A stretch of DNA of 64,000 nucleotides from Mucilaginibacter mallensis (GTDB taxonomy: Bacteria; Bacteroidota; Bacteroidia; Sphingobacteriales; Sphingobacteriaceae): assembly GCF_900105165.1 (NCBI RefSeq), contig NZ_LT629740.1, positions 5,890,001-5,954,000 of the forward strand, read 5' to 3'. The notes beneath the pieces are model-generated. The model ran no database searches. It was not told the DNA's origin and worked only from the letters and a program-made list of their open reading frames with translations. Shown here piece after piece: positions 18,066-26,216 of this stretch. Position 1 is the first letter of the stretch; every line of letters begins with the position of its first letter. Made by a program: the position numbers and the translations under genes.

Positions 18066-18953
18066 TTAATTAAATTGTTGCTTTTTGAATTGGTTAGGAC
18101 TCAAACCAGCCTCCCTTTTAAATAAACGTGAAAAGTAAGTCGGATGTTCAAAACCCAGTAGATACGCGACTTCGTTAACGGTGTGATTGCCCTGATAAAG
18201 TAAATTTTTTGCTTCCGAAATCAGGAAAATCTGTATCAGATCCATCGCCGTCTTCCCCGTTTCCTGCTTCAACAGATCGCTCAGATACCGTGGAGACAGG
18301 TTCAATTCATCAGCAAACAGGGCGACGGTTGGCAATCCTTTTTTCTGCAACAAGCCTTTTTCAAAATAGGCAGCCAACGCCTGATTGAACTTGGTAACAG
18401 TAGTGCCGGAAAGTATAAAACGATTAATAAACTGACGCTTATAAAAACGCATTGAGTATTTAAGGATGGATTCAATGTGGCCAAGGATGATATCCCTCGT
18501 AAACTCATCCTGATTATTATCGTACTCAATTGCTATTTTCGCATATAGCTCCCATATGATCTGTTCTTCTTTTGCAGAAATATGCAGGGCTTCGTTAAGC
18601 TCATAATTGAAATAGCTATATTTTCTGATCTCGGAATGCAGCGGATGACCGCTTAAATAATCTTCATGAAACCAGATCTCGAAGCCCTCACCATCCAGGG
18701 CTACATCTTTCATTGCTATCGTTTGGTTTGGCTTTAGGAAATACATCGATCCACTTCCATGATCGTAATTGGTTTTCCCGTACCTGATTTCCCCGGAGCG
18801 AAACTTTTTAAAAGCAATAATAAAAAAATCAGTAGTTACCTCGTAGCTGCTCACAATGCGTAACGGATTACACTTGAAAAGCGTAATCAAAGGATTTTCC
18901 GGCTCGGAATAATTATTACAGCGATGTACATCGCCCAAGCTTTTAAAATGCAT
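18066..18953 (-). CDS. AraC family transcriptional regulator
   Basis: A 295-aa protein: a cupin-like N-terminal sensing domain and a C-terminal double HTH (FADELNLSPRYLSDLLK and VNEVAYLLGFEHPTYFSRLFKREAGLSP). Same subfamily as the regulator at 580-1503. It lies downstream of the SDR gene (19027-19851) in the same direction with a 73-bp gap, so the two probably form a unit and the regulator may control it. Confidence 0.9.
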   Translation of the reverse strand: MHFKSLGDVHRCNNYSEPENPLITLFKCNPLRIVSSYEVTTDFFIIAFKKFRSGEIRYGKTNYDHGSGSMYFLKPNQTIAMKDVALDGEGFEIWFHEDYLSGHPLHSEIRKYSYFNYELNEALHISAKEEQIIWELYAKIAIEYDNNQDEFTRDIILGHIESILKYSMRFYKRQFINRFILSGTTVTKFNQALAAYFEKGLLQKKGLPTVALFADELNLSPRYLSDLLKQETGKTAMDLIQIFLISEAKNLLYQGNHTVNEVAYLLGFEHPTYFSRLFKREAGLSPNQFKKQQFN

Positions 18954-19026
18954 AGTTTGAGAAATAAAGTCAGCCTATGCCTGAACGCAGGCTGACAGAT
19001 AATTAAAGTTAGAATATTTATGGCGA

Positions 19027-19851
19027 TTACAAACCATGCGCCTTAACAGAAACATCTTTCCAGGTTTCCCAGCTGGTCAACTTTTCTGCATAAATATATT
19101 TGGCTAAAGGAAGTGCCTTTTTTCCAAGTATCAACCGCAACGGAGGATTTGGGGAGTCTACCAGTAGTAGAATTGCTTCTGAAGTAGCTTGAGGGTCTCC
19201 ATAAGCATCTGCCGCCTTAAACTCGGGGTTGGCATATAATTCGGCCTTCATGCTATCATATGCCGGTATGGAAATGCTCTTAACTGAAGAATTATTGAAA
19301 TCAGTCGCATATCCGTTAGGTTCTACGATTGTTATATGAATACCCAATCCTTTTACTTCCTGAGCCAGTGCTTCGCTGAGTCCCTCTACAGCAAATTTCG
19401 ACGCGCTATAGATCCCCACTGTAGGAAATGCATAAATGCCAAGAGCACTGGATAACTGCAAAATGTGGCCACTCCCCTGAGCCCTAAGTATCGGTAACAC
19501 AGCCTGGGTGATCCACAAGGTACCAAACAGGTTGGCGTCAATAATATCTCTTGCTTCCTTTTCACTTAATTCTTCTATTGTGCCAACCACGCCTGTGCCA
19601 GCATTATTGATCACCACATCAATGCTGCCGAAATGAACATTTGCTTTCGCTATCGCAGCAAAACATGCTTCTCTATCCGTTATATCCAGTTCCAAAGTCA
19701 GTACCGCGCTTTCATATTTTTCCGCTAAGTCTTTTAAACTGCTTAAATTTCTCGAAGTAACAACTACTTTGTCGCCACGATCTAAAAAGGCTTCTGCCCA
19801 TATTTTTCCAAACCCACGGGATGCACCCGTTATAAAAATTGTCTTTGACAT
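19027..19851 (-). CDS. SDR family oxidoreductase
   Basis: A 274-aa classical short-chain dehydrogenase: TGASRGFGK cofactor motif at the N-terminus, NNAGTG, SSALGIY with the active-site Ser, and YSASK (catalytic Tyr and Lys). The RxxS after the second strand suggests NADP preference. The C-terminal extension (PPLRLILGKKALPLAKYIYAEKL) fits the group of SDRs that includes retinol-dehydrogenase-like enzymes; the substrate is unknown. Upstream of an AraC regulator in the same direction. Confidence 0.9.
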   Translation of the reverse strand: MSKTIFITGASRGFGKIWAEAFLDRGDKVVVTSRNLSSLKDLAEKYESAVLTLELDITDREACFAAIAKANVHFGSIDVVINNAGTGVVGTIEELSEKEARDIIDANLFGTLWITQAVLPILRAQGSGHILQLSSALGIYAFPTVGIYSASKFAVEGLSEALAQEVKGLGIHITIVEPNGYATDFNNSSVKSISIPAYDSMKAELYANPEFKAADAYGDPQATSEAILLLVDSPNPPLRLILGKKALPLAKYIYAEKLTSWETWKDVSVKAHGL

Positions 19852-19870
19852 GTTTTTTGTTTTAATAAGA

Positions 19871-19878
19871 CAAATTTA
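19871..19878 (-). promoter_or_regulatory. -7 promoter element of the SDR gene
   Basis: TAAATTTG on the minus strand matches TANNTTTG and lies 19 bp ahead of the ATG at 19851. No well-spaced -33 TTG was found. Confidence 0.45.
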
Positions 19879-19989
19879 GTTCAGCCACCTGTTTGGAAAC
19901 GTATACGAAATACCGGAAAAAGGAAACATTTTTACAATAATTGAATGCAAGCCGAGGGGGAAATTTATATGTCAAATCACTTAATTCAA

Positions 19990-20712
19990 TTACTCCAATC
20001 CTTTTTTCAACGGGTTCCAGAATGGCTTGGCTTTTATGCGACGGGCATCCCACTTTAATTCTTTACGAAAATAGTTGTGTACCTGAATGCATACACGACT
20101 ATCACCTGCGACGTAAACCATGCTATTTGGCGAAAAGTTCCGGATTAAGTCCGGTATTTTTTTCAGTATATGGGCACCTGCATTGTCGGCGAAATTATAA
20201 AATTCAAATGGTCGGGTATTGTCAATATCCTCGAAAAGATTTTTTTTATCGGGGCTATAAATAATGCTTTGAACACGGCTACCGTTTGATAAACTACGGT
20301 TCATTTCATACAAATGGCCTAAAGCCGATGAATCGCCTATAAACAGATGGTTATCGGCAGCATTGTCAACAGCTAAACTGCTTTTGTGCCAGCCGAAAGC
20401 CACCTCATCGCCAACCGCGCAGTTCATTGCCCAAGCGGAACCCGGACCGTTTGAATGTACACAAACAACCAGGTCGAGTGTTCCCTCGATTTTGTCCAAC
20501 TTCCAGACGGAATAACTACGGATATTATCCTTAAATGCCAGATCCTTGTTTTTTCCCACAAATACCCGTAGAAAATTTCCAGGTATAAAATCGGCTTGCT
20601 GAATGGTGACACCTTTTAACTGAATGTGGTAGGCGTCAGGCGTAAGTTGCGCTTTGTAACTTATCTTTGCCTTATTTAAAATGCTGCTAATTAGTTTTGC
20701 AATAATTCCCAT
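19990..20712 (-). CDS. Siderophore-interacting protein (flavin-dependent ferric reductase-like)
   Basis: A 240-aa protein of the SIP/ViuB type. The FAD-binding part includes RSYSVW and GPGSAWA; the C-terminal NAD(P)H-like part ends with the family signature KPFWNPLKKGLE. Family members reduce ferric-siderophores in the cytoplasm to release iron. No siderophore receptor or iron-regulated site is visible nearby. It is the last gene before the tRNA fragment and probably belongs to the island. Confidence 0.85.
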   Translation of the reverse strand: MGIIAKLISSILNKAKISYKAQLTPDAYHIQLKGVTIQQADFIPGNFLRVFVGKNKDLAFKDNIRSYSVWKLDKIEGTLDLVVCVHSNGPGSAWAMNCAVGDEVAFGWHKSSLAVDNAADNHLFIGDSSALGHLYEMNRSLSNGSRVQSIIYSPDKKNLFEDIDNTRPFEFYNFADNAGAHILKKIPDLIRNFSPNSMVYVAGDSRVCIQVHNYFRKELKWDARRIKAKPFWNPLKKGLE

Positions 20713-20946
20713 ACAGGTCTTTAATTGTTAAGACGAATGTGAATGAAAAACATTTTAAAACGCATTTGAAGATATTTATATTCTGCAATTAATGCAAAGG
20801 GATGTTTAGGGAAAAAGAAACTCATGTGTATACTAATAATAGTAGACAGTGTAAAAGAACGGGAAAATGGCAAAATGGGATCGTTTATACATATTTTGAA
20901 TCTTCAAACTTGGCCATATGAACAAAAATTCTTATCTTAGTGTATT

Positions 20947-20980
20947 GAATTTCTGCTTTACAAATGTGTTACAGAAATTC
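20947..20980. repeat. Inverted repeat near the island end
   Basis: GAATTTCTG (20947-20955) and CAGAAATTC (20972-20980) form perfect 9-bp arms around a 16-bp spacer, 56 bp inside the tRNA fragment. It could be an arm-type recombinase site or a weak terminator; neither is shown. Confidence 0.35.
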
Positions 20981-21035
20981 AGGATTATGGATTAACGTTC
21001 TGATAGATAATTAGTTGCAAGATATATTCCTCGCT

Positions 21036-21077
21036 CTTACAAGCAGAGGGTCACTGGTTCGAACCCAGTAACTCCCA
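21036..21077 (+). other. tRNA-Val(UAC) 3' fragment: attachment-site (att) scar
   Basis: The 42 bases correspond to tRNA positions 32-73: anticodon loop CTTACAA (anticodon TAC), its 3' stem GCAGA, variable loop, a perfect T arm (ACTGG-TTCGAAC-CCAGT), then AACTCCC and discriminator A. The following bases are CGA, not CCA. Upstream, TTCCTCGCT cannot pair with the anticodon 3' stem and no D arm or 5' acceptor strand exists, so the tRNA is incomplete. Tyrosine-recombinase elements that target tRNA genes leave such a 3' duplicate at one end. Confidence 0.75.
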
Positions 21078-21079
21078 CG

Positions 21080-21112
21080 AAGCCCGATAAAAATATCGGG
21101 CTTTTCTTTTTT
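21080..21112 (+). terminator. Terminator after the tRNA-Val fragment
   Basis: AGCCCGATA (21081-21089) pairs with TATCGGGCT (21094-21102) over a 4-base loop, followed by TTTCTTTTTT. It is probably the original terminator of the disrupted tRNA-Val gene. Confidence 0.8.
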
Positions 21113-21115
21113 AGT

Positions 21116-21171
21116 GTAGTCGCAGACTACGAGCATAGTCATCCGAAGTTGGAAACTTCGGATAGCGAGGG
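21116..21171 (+). repeat. Two-hairpin dispersed repeat, copy 1
   Basis: Hairpin 1 GTAGTC-GCA-GACTAC, linker with GCATAGT, hairpin 2 TCCGAAGTT-GGA-AACTTCGGA, tail AGCGAGGG. It starts four bases after the tRNA terminator. Confidence 0.75.
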
Positions 21172-21253
21172 TTAGTACTGCTATGAGCTGAATATTGATC
21201 TTTAATGGATCAGCATCGACATATAACGTTATTAAACAAGTATCAAATGGGTT

Positions 21254-22002
21254 TTAGTTAGGAGGTGTACCGCTGCCGCCCCCTCCTGCTACTCCGGAAG
21301 AGGCTCCGGTTAGCGTATGAGTACAAGTAGCTAGACCATTAGGCGCTGCTGGAGCTGTACAACCATAGGTTGCCACAGCATTTACTGTTATAGAATATGT
21401 GGTATTTTCCACAACGCCAGAACCTTGCATAATTGACTTTACAGTTCCGCCGTAAGTACCTGGAGAAACAATGCTAGACCTTGCAGTTATCGCAGCTGGG
21501 CCGCCGTAAGTAAGAGAATAATTGCTTGCAACAGCTTTAAGTCCCTGTACCTCATATGAATTGGGAGCTGTGACCAAGGTGTATCCTGCTGAAAAACTAA
21601 CATTGTATAAATCATTTAATTGTGCATGGAATAAGCCGGGGACTTGTGCAGCATCGAGAGGAGCAAAGGTAAAGTCAATAATTGTGGATTGTATATCCTC
21701 TAATTGGACAATATTCGATTTAACATTGACAACCTGTCCCTTAACAGAGTCTGTTTTTTGTAAAAGTCTGTCCGGTTTCAACAAATTTAAAAGCATCGTA
21801 CATTTCTTTAAAGCTTTTAAATTTCATCGGGTTTAAGTGTTTTCCAGTAGTATCTGATATCGGGGTCAGACTGACCATTTTTTCAAGTTTTGCTTTGTAA
21901 TATGATTCTGAAAGCCGGCTGGTTGAATTGTTTGTCAAATCCTTTTTTGCAAGAAAAAATTGTAAGACATACCATGGAAACGATGAGAAGTGATTTTGTC
22001 AT
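21254..22002 (-). pseudogene. Lipoprotein gene with two single-base frameshifts
   Basis: Three consecutive minus-strand frames join into one 248-aa protein if one A is removed from each of two A6 runs (21948-21943 and 21759-21754). The first frame starts at 22002 with a lipoprotein signal (MTKSLLIVSMVCLTIFSCKK); the second carries RLSESYYKAKLEKMVSLTP; the third, the longest, is a beta-rich part ending in a Gly/Pro tail (GGGGSGTPPN). No ORF-internal stops remain after both corrections. It follows the exported-protein gene at 22025-22834 by 22 bp. Alternatives are true decay, phase variation, or homopolymer sequencing error. Family not recognised. Confidence 0.7.
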
Positions 22003-22024
22003 TTTTGATTTGGTTTAAGTTAGA

Positions 22025-22834
22025 TTACGGATTTTTATACATTTCTGAATTGGGTACTTGTTTTAAGATTGGTGTATTATGCGGAAGCTTGAATAAGTCA
22101 AGGTTTTGTCTGTCGTTATTTATTGAAGTAACCTCCATCCTAAATATTGCTGTTATTTTTAGTGTATCTTTAACGTTAGCTTGATTTTCGACATCAATGC
22201 TCATAACCTGATATTTGAAATCAGCATCGAAAAATCCATTTATGGGAGAATATAAAGATTGCTTTTTAGCAGTATAAACAAACCGAAGCCAGTTGCCTTT
22301 ATCGGAATGTTTATAGCGAGCAACGTAACACTGAATTCCACATAGAATAATTACCTTTTGATTAATGGTGTCAATTAAAAGATGTTTCTTGCTTTTAAAC
22401 AAGAAAAGGCTTTTGTAAAACATTTCATCTGAGTTGTATTTTAGAGAGTCTTCTGATAAATACAGTTTGTTTTGTTGGGTGAAATATGTATACACAGTTT
22501 TGTTTTCCCAATCAAGTAAATAGGTCGGAATAACAACACTCGCGGTTAGTGTACTTTCCATTTTGGTCTTATTTGGCAACTCCATTTGGCGTTTAGTGCT
22601 ATCTGTGGAAATGAACTTTTGGGAGCCCTGCCTAAATACCTTATTATGATAGACATGATAATCAAAAGTCATGAAATCCTGATATTCAGTACTTAATTTT
22701 ACCGTGTCGGAAAAAGGAAGCCATGATATTTTTATGCTAATGAAACCTTCACCCAAATCTGTAGGCAAAATAAACTGCGCCATGGCGTTGAAAGACAGGC
22801 ATATTACAAATATACTGAAGAGAATTTTTTTCAT
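22025..22834 (-). CDS. Exported protein of unknown function
   Basis: A 269-aa protein with a signal peptide (ends FNAMAQ). The body is beta-rich, and the overall layout recalls GLPGLI/DUF4412-type periplasmic proteins: an early segment about a measured quantity, a mid-part YYKSLFLFKSKKHLLIDTINQKVIILCGIQCYVARYKH-like conversion segment, and a closing strand pair. The similarity is too weak for a family call. It is co-oriented with the frameshifted lipoprotein gene 22 bp downstream, suggesting a two-gene operon. Confidence 0.65.
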   Translation of the reverse strand: MKKILFSIFVICLSFNAMAQFILPTDLGEGFISIKISWLPFSDTVKLSTEYQDFMTFDYHVYHNKVFRQGSQKFISTDSTKRQMELPNKTKMESTLTASVVIPTYLLDWENKTVYTYFTQQNKLYLSEDSLKYNSDEMFYKSLFLFKSKKHLLIDTINQKVIILCGIQCYVARYKHSDKGNWLRFVYTAKKQSLYSPINGFFDADFKYQVMSIDVENQANVKDTLKITAIFRMEVTSINNDRQNLDLFKLPHNTPILKQVPNSEMYKNP

Positions 22835-22983
22835 ATGATGTTTAGGTATCTATTCTTTCTCTTTTTCAAAAGAAAGGATATAGATTATAAAGCAATTTTT
22901 ATTTAAATTGCAATTAACTAAATGTAATCACTAACGGAACAATATATTTGCCATATATTATCCATTACTACTAAATATTTTAA

Positions 22984-23040
22984 CCCCCGCTGTTCGTAGA
23001 CTTTCGTCTACGAATTATTAGGCATGTAGTCTGCGACTAC
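22984..23040 (-). repeat. Two-hairpin dispersed repeat, copy 2
   Basis: Minus orientation. Hairpin 1 is identical to copy 1 (GTAGTC-GCA-GACTAC). Hairpin 2 has a different sequence but keeps the stem (TCGTAGAC/GTCTACGA). Tail CAGCGGGGG. The stem is conserved by paired changes. Confidence 0.75.
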
Positions 23041-23165
23041 ACTTTTTGTATAATGGAGCTTGGAATATTAATTGCACTGAAGTAAAAATCAGTTTATTGG
23101 CATGTTGAACCATGAACGTAAATCTAAAAGGAAATGGTTCGATATATGTACAATAACACCACTTA

Positions 23166-23195
23166 AAAGTCCTCGGATTAATTGCTGAGGGCTTT
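23166..23195 (-). terminator. Likely terminator downstream of the histidine kinase gene
   Basis: AAAGTCCTC (23166-23174) and GAGGGCTTT (23187-23195) form a 9-bp stem with one G-U pair and a 12-base loop, 85 bp beyond the kinase stop. The T-run on the minus strand is short. Confidence 0.45.
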
Positions 23196-23279
23196 ATCGT
23201 TTAAGTAATCCTATCAGGGTTGATAACCATTCAATTTTAAGTTGCCCCCAATAATGTATAAGTCTAAATCTGCTATACT

Positions 23280-25142
23280 TTAAAGTATGGGCAGCTCTAC
23301 AAAGAAAGTTGTTCCGTTACCTGATTTGCTCTCAAACCAGATCCTACCCCCATGTGCTTCCACTATTTGTTTGGAGATGGCCAATCCTAAGCCAAATGGT
23401 TGTTCACCGGCTGTTCCGGCTCTTTTTGCTTCGGTGAACATATCAAATATTTTGTCCTTCATTTCAATAGGAATCCCGATGCCATGATCTTCCACGGTGA
23501 TTAGCACACGGCCATTCAGTTCCTGTACATCTACATAGATGTCAGCACCGCTGGGGCTGAATTTTATAGCATTGGCAATTAAATTACTTATTACCCGCCA
23601 CAACTTTTCCCGGTTAACCGACAAGGTAACAGGTGTGGTATGTAATTTAAGTTGCTGTCCCTTTGCTTCTGCCTTATAATGCATCAGACCCACGCAATAA
23701 TGGAGCATAAGGGAGAGGTCAACATGTTCTTTTTTTAGTTCTTCAACCTTTGTATGTACCTGGAGCAGGTCGCTAACCAGTTCTAAAGAGTTTTGTCCCG
23801 AAGTTTTGATCAGTTCCAGCATCATCCGGTCTTCTGTTGAACGGTCGTCATCATCCAGCATAAGAGCGGCTATAGAAGTAATACCGCCAATGGGATTGCG
23901 AAGATCATGCGCCGCGATCTGCATCATCCGGGTATTATCTGCCTGGCTTTGCTCCAAGTCAATCAGCGTTTTTTGCATATTGCTGTTCTGTTCGCTAATC
24001 TGCTTGTTTAAATGGCGGGAGAGCTTATATAGACGGTAAATGAAAATGATCAGCATAATACTTACCAGGCAACCCGTAATCAGCAGAAATATTTCAGTCT
24101 TATTATTTTTATTATTGGTTTCCAGCAATATGTTATCATCCTGTATCGCATTATATTTGATATAGTCGCCAATGAATTTTTTCTGGTTTTCATTCTCTGC
24201 TGTCAGCGCTGCTTCCAGTAAACGGTGAACGGCAATGATCTTATCTTTATTGCCAGCCATTTCGGTATAGGTTAAAACGACTTTTAATACTGGGACCCTT
24301 AGAAAAATGTACCCCTTTTCCTGCGCCAGCTGATAGATACGGTCATAATAACTCCGTACACTATCGGGTTTGTCCGAATAATAAGCGGCATACAGCTCCA
24401 GCGAGTTGGCTTGAAGATATTCCATTCCGGCATTCCTCGCTTCGGATAAGGACCGAATGATCAGTGGCAAGGCCTCCTTTTTGAGATTTTTATTAAGCAG
24501 CATACCCGCCCGTATCTGCAGTATGGCAATCAGCATCCGCTGATCTTTGTAACGTAGTGCAATTTTCTGTGATTTATCCAGGTAATACCGTACACTGTCA
24601 TCAGAAAGTGCGCCATTGAGCATACAATAATTAGCATATACCAGGCTCATGATGCTGTCCTGTTTCAGGTTGCGGCCCGTTTGGATGGCCCGGCGGGAAA
24701 GTATTTTAGCCTGGGTAGTATCAGTAATACTGGCATATACGGTAGCCATGTTCATAAGTGCCTGAGCTATATTTGCCGTATCTGACTCCTGTTGGTAATC
24801 ATGCAGTACCGTGCTGAATAATTGCAATGACTCCCTGCTCAACCCCCTCAGAAAAAGTGCTGTAGCAATTACATTGTCCGCATCTGTTACCCCCTTGCGG
24901 TAATGTAACCTGATAGCTATAGTTTTAGCTTTCATCCCATAATAAAAACAACTGTCGGGATTTTTCAGATGGTAGAGCATTCCTATCCGGTTTAGGCTGT
25001 TGACCTGGCTGATACTATCTTTTATGAAAGGCAGTCTGTGCTGTTCCTGCCGTATCAGCACAGACTGCCCTTGTGCCTGGCTATAGCAAAGCCATACCAC
25101 AAGAAGTGAGATAAGATAAGGGAGCGGCCTGGGAAAATGCAT
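23280..25142 (-). CDS. TPR-containing membrane sensor histidine kinase
   Basis: A 620-aa protein. In order: a signal peptide (ends CYSQAQGQ), ~300 residues of TPR-like helical repeats probably in the periplasm, one transmembrane helix (~350-372, IFLLITGCLVSIMLIIFIYRL), a coiled coil, a HisKA domain with the phosphoacceptor His in AAHDLRNPIGG, and a HATPase_c domain with NLIANAIKF, DHGIGI and GLGLAISKQ boxes. It ends without a receiver domain. No response regulator gene is adjacent, so it is an orphan kinase. The signal it reads is unknown. Confidence 0.9.
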   Translation of the reverse strand: MHFPRPLPYLISLLVVWLCYSQAQGQSVLIRQEQHRLPFIKDSISQVNSLNRIGMLYHLKNPDSCFYYGMKAKTIAIRLHYRKGVTDADNVIATALFLRGLSRESLQLFSTVLHDYQQESDTANIAQALMNMATVYASITDTTQAKILSRRAIQTGRNLKQDSIMSLVYANYCMLNGALSDDSVRYYLDKSQKIALRYKDQRMLIAILQIRAGMLLNKNLKKEALPLIIRSLSEARNAGMEYLQANSLELYAAYYSDKPDSVRSYYDRIYQLAQEKGYIFLRVPVLKVVLTYTEMAGNKDKIIAVHRLLEAALTAENENQKKFIGDYIKYNAIQDDNILLETNNKNNKTEIFLLITGCLVSIMLIIFIYRLYKLSRHLNKQISEQNSNMQKTLIDLEQSQADNTRMMQIAAHDLRNPIGGITSIAALMLDDDDRSTEDRMMLELIKTSGQNSLELVSDLLQVHTKVEELKKEHVDLSLMLHYCVGLMHYKAEAKGQQLKLHTTPVTLSVNREKLWRVISNLIANAIKFSPSGADIYVDVQELNGRVLITVEDHGIGIPIEMKDKIFDMFTEAKRAGTAGEQPFGLGLAISKQIVEAHGGRIWFESKSGNGTTFFVELPIL

Positions 25143-25262
25143 AGAGGTTAAAAACTTAATCCTAAGTTACAATTTTCCCCGGTTATAGATACAGGTTATA
25201 TATTCAATCTAACAATGTGAAGTCATTGATCACTTTACTTCGGAATTGCGGTCAAATGATCC

Positions 25263-26168
25263 CTAACTATTGAGCTTAGCTTTTAAAAATTCGCTGGCCA
25301 TACGCATGGCTTCCTGCCCCATAGTGCCCATGCCGAAAAACCCATGTGTGTTTTCGTAGTTTTTATACACAGTATCTACCCCGACTGCCTTTAGTTTGTC
25401 GGCATAGGCTTTCCCCTCGTCGCGAAGCGGATCGTAGTTTGCGGTCATCATTAAAGCAGGGGGTAAACCCGAAAAATCCTTTGATCTTAAAATAGAAGCT
25501 TCTTCAAAACCGGCCGGGTCTATTAAAAAGCTATCCCAAAACCATTGCATTAATTGAGCAGTGAGTACATATCCTTTCCTGTTTTCATCCCATGAGGGAT
25601 GATCGGCGGTGTAATGATCGGTTACAGGATAGGTAGCGAACTGGGCTTTAAGCTTAACGCCTGCGGCAGTCAGCTTTTGTGCTACATACAGGGCCATGTA
25701 TCCTCCTGCACTGTCGCCGGCTACAGCCATGCGTTCAGGTATGCCTTGATAGCGATGTGCATTTTCAATCATCCAAAGCGTAGCTGTAACACAGCTTTCC
25801 GGGCCTGCGGGATAAGGATGCTCGGGTGCCAGCTTATAATCTGCCGACATCACCACCGCGCTTGTGTTTGCACAGATCTGCCGGCAAATTTCATCATGCG
25901 TATCCAAACTCATCAACACAAAGCCACCGCCATGAAAATAGGATACCACCGGAAATGGCCCATCACCTTCTGGAATATAGATCCTGATCGGGATATTATC
26001 TTTTGCGGTGATGGTGTTGATCACCTGCGCTACCGGTGTGGGATTTGGGTTCGGTGGTGCCAGCTTCATCATTTCCCTGGTTTGTTTAGCGGGGAAACGG
26101 TTCAATTTATCGTAGCCATGCGCTTCGGCAAAGGCAATAGTTTGCAATACTTCTTCAGAAAGTGCCAT
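25263..26168 (-). CDS. Alpha/beta hydrolase (HSL-type esterase/lipase)
   Basis: A 301-aa hydrolase of the hormone-sensitive-lipase group: oxyanion motif HGGGF (~80), nucleophile elbow GDSAGG (~149), an acid residue in YDPLRDEG, and the catalytic His in THGFF near the C-terminus. No signal peptide, so probably cytoplasmic. It follows the Old Yellow Enzyme gene by 48 bp in the same direction, and the AraC gene is upstream again, giving a probable three-gene run. The substrate is likely an acyl ester. Confidence 0.9.
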   Translation of the reverse strand: MALSEEVLQTIAFAEAHGYDKLNRFPAKQTREMMKLAPPNPNPTPVAQVINTITAKDNIPIRIYIPEGDGPFPVVSYFHGGGFVLMSLDTHDEICRQICANTSAVVMSADYKLAPEHPYPAGPESCVTATLWMIENAHRYQGIPERMAVAGDSAGGYMALYVAQKLTAAGVKLKAQFATYPVTDHYTADHPSWDENRKGYVLTAQLMQWFWDSFLIDPAGFEEASILRSKDFSGLPPALMMTANYDPLRDEGKAYADKLKAVGVDTVYKNYENTHGFFGMGTMGQEAMRMASEFLKAKLNS

Positions 26169-26216
26169 TTTATTAAGAATTAAAAGGTTAAATAATTTTT
26201 CCTGGTGGATCAGAAA

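Larger units (their letters stand above)
1..21077. mobile_element. Right-hand part of a probable tRNA-Val-integrated genomic island (left end outside the window)
   Basis: Inferred from the tRNA-Val 3' fragment at 21036-21077, which has the form of an attachment-site duplication. Because the fragment is in plus orientation and still carries the original downstream terminator, the inserted DNA should lie to its left, with the reconstituted full tRNA beyond the window's left edge. Content fits: accessory regulators and oxidoreductases, degraded coding remnants, and no copies seen of the two-hairpin repeat that is common immediately to the right. No integrase, relaxase or other mobility gene is visible here, so those would have to sit further left. 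More than one element could be stacked, and the left boundary is unknown. Confidence 0.5.

Noticed and set aside
21031..21077. A complete tRNA-Val gene
   Set aside because: No 5' acceptor strand or D arm, and the anticodon 5' stem does not pair; only the 3' part is present.
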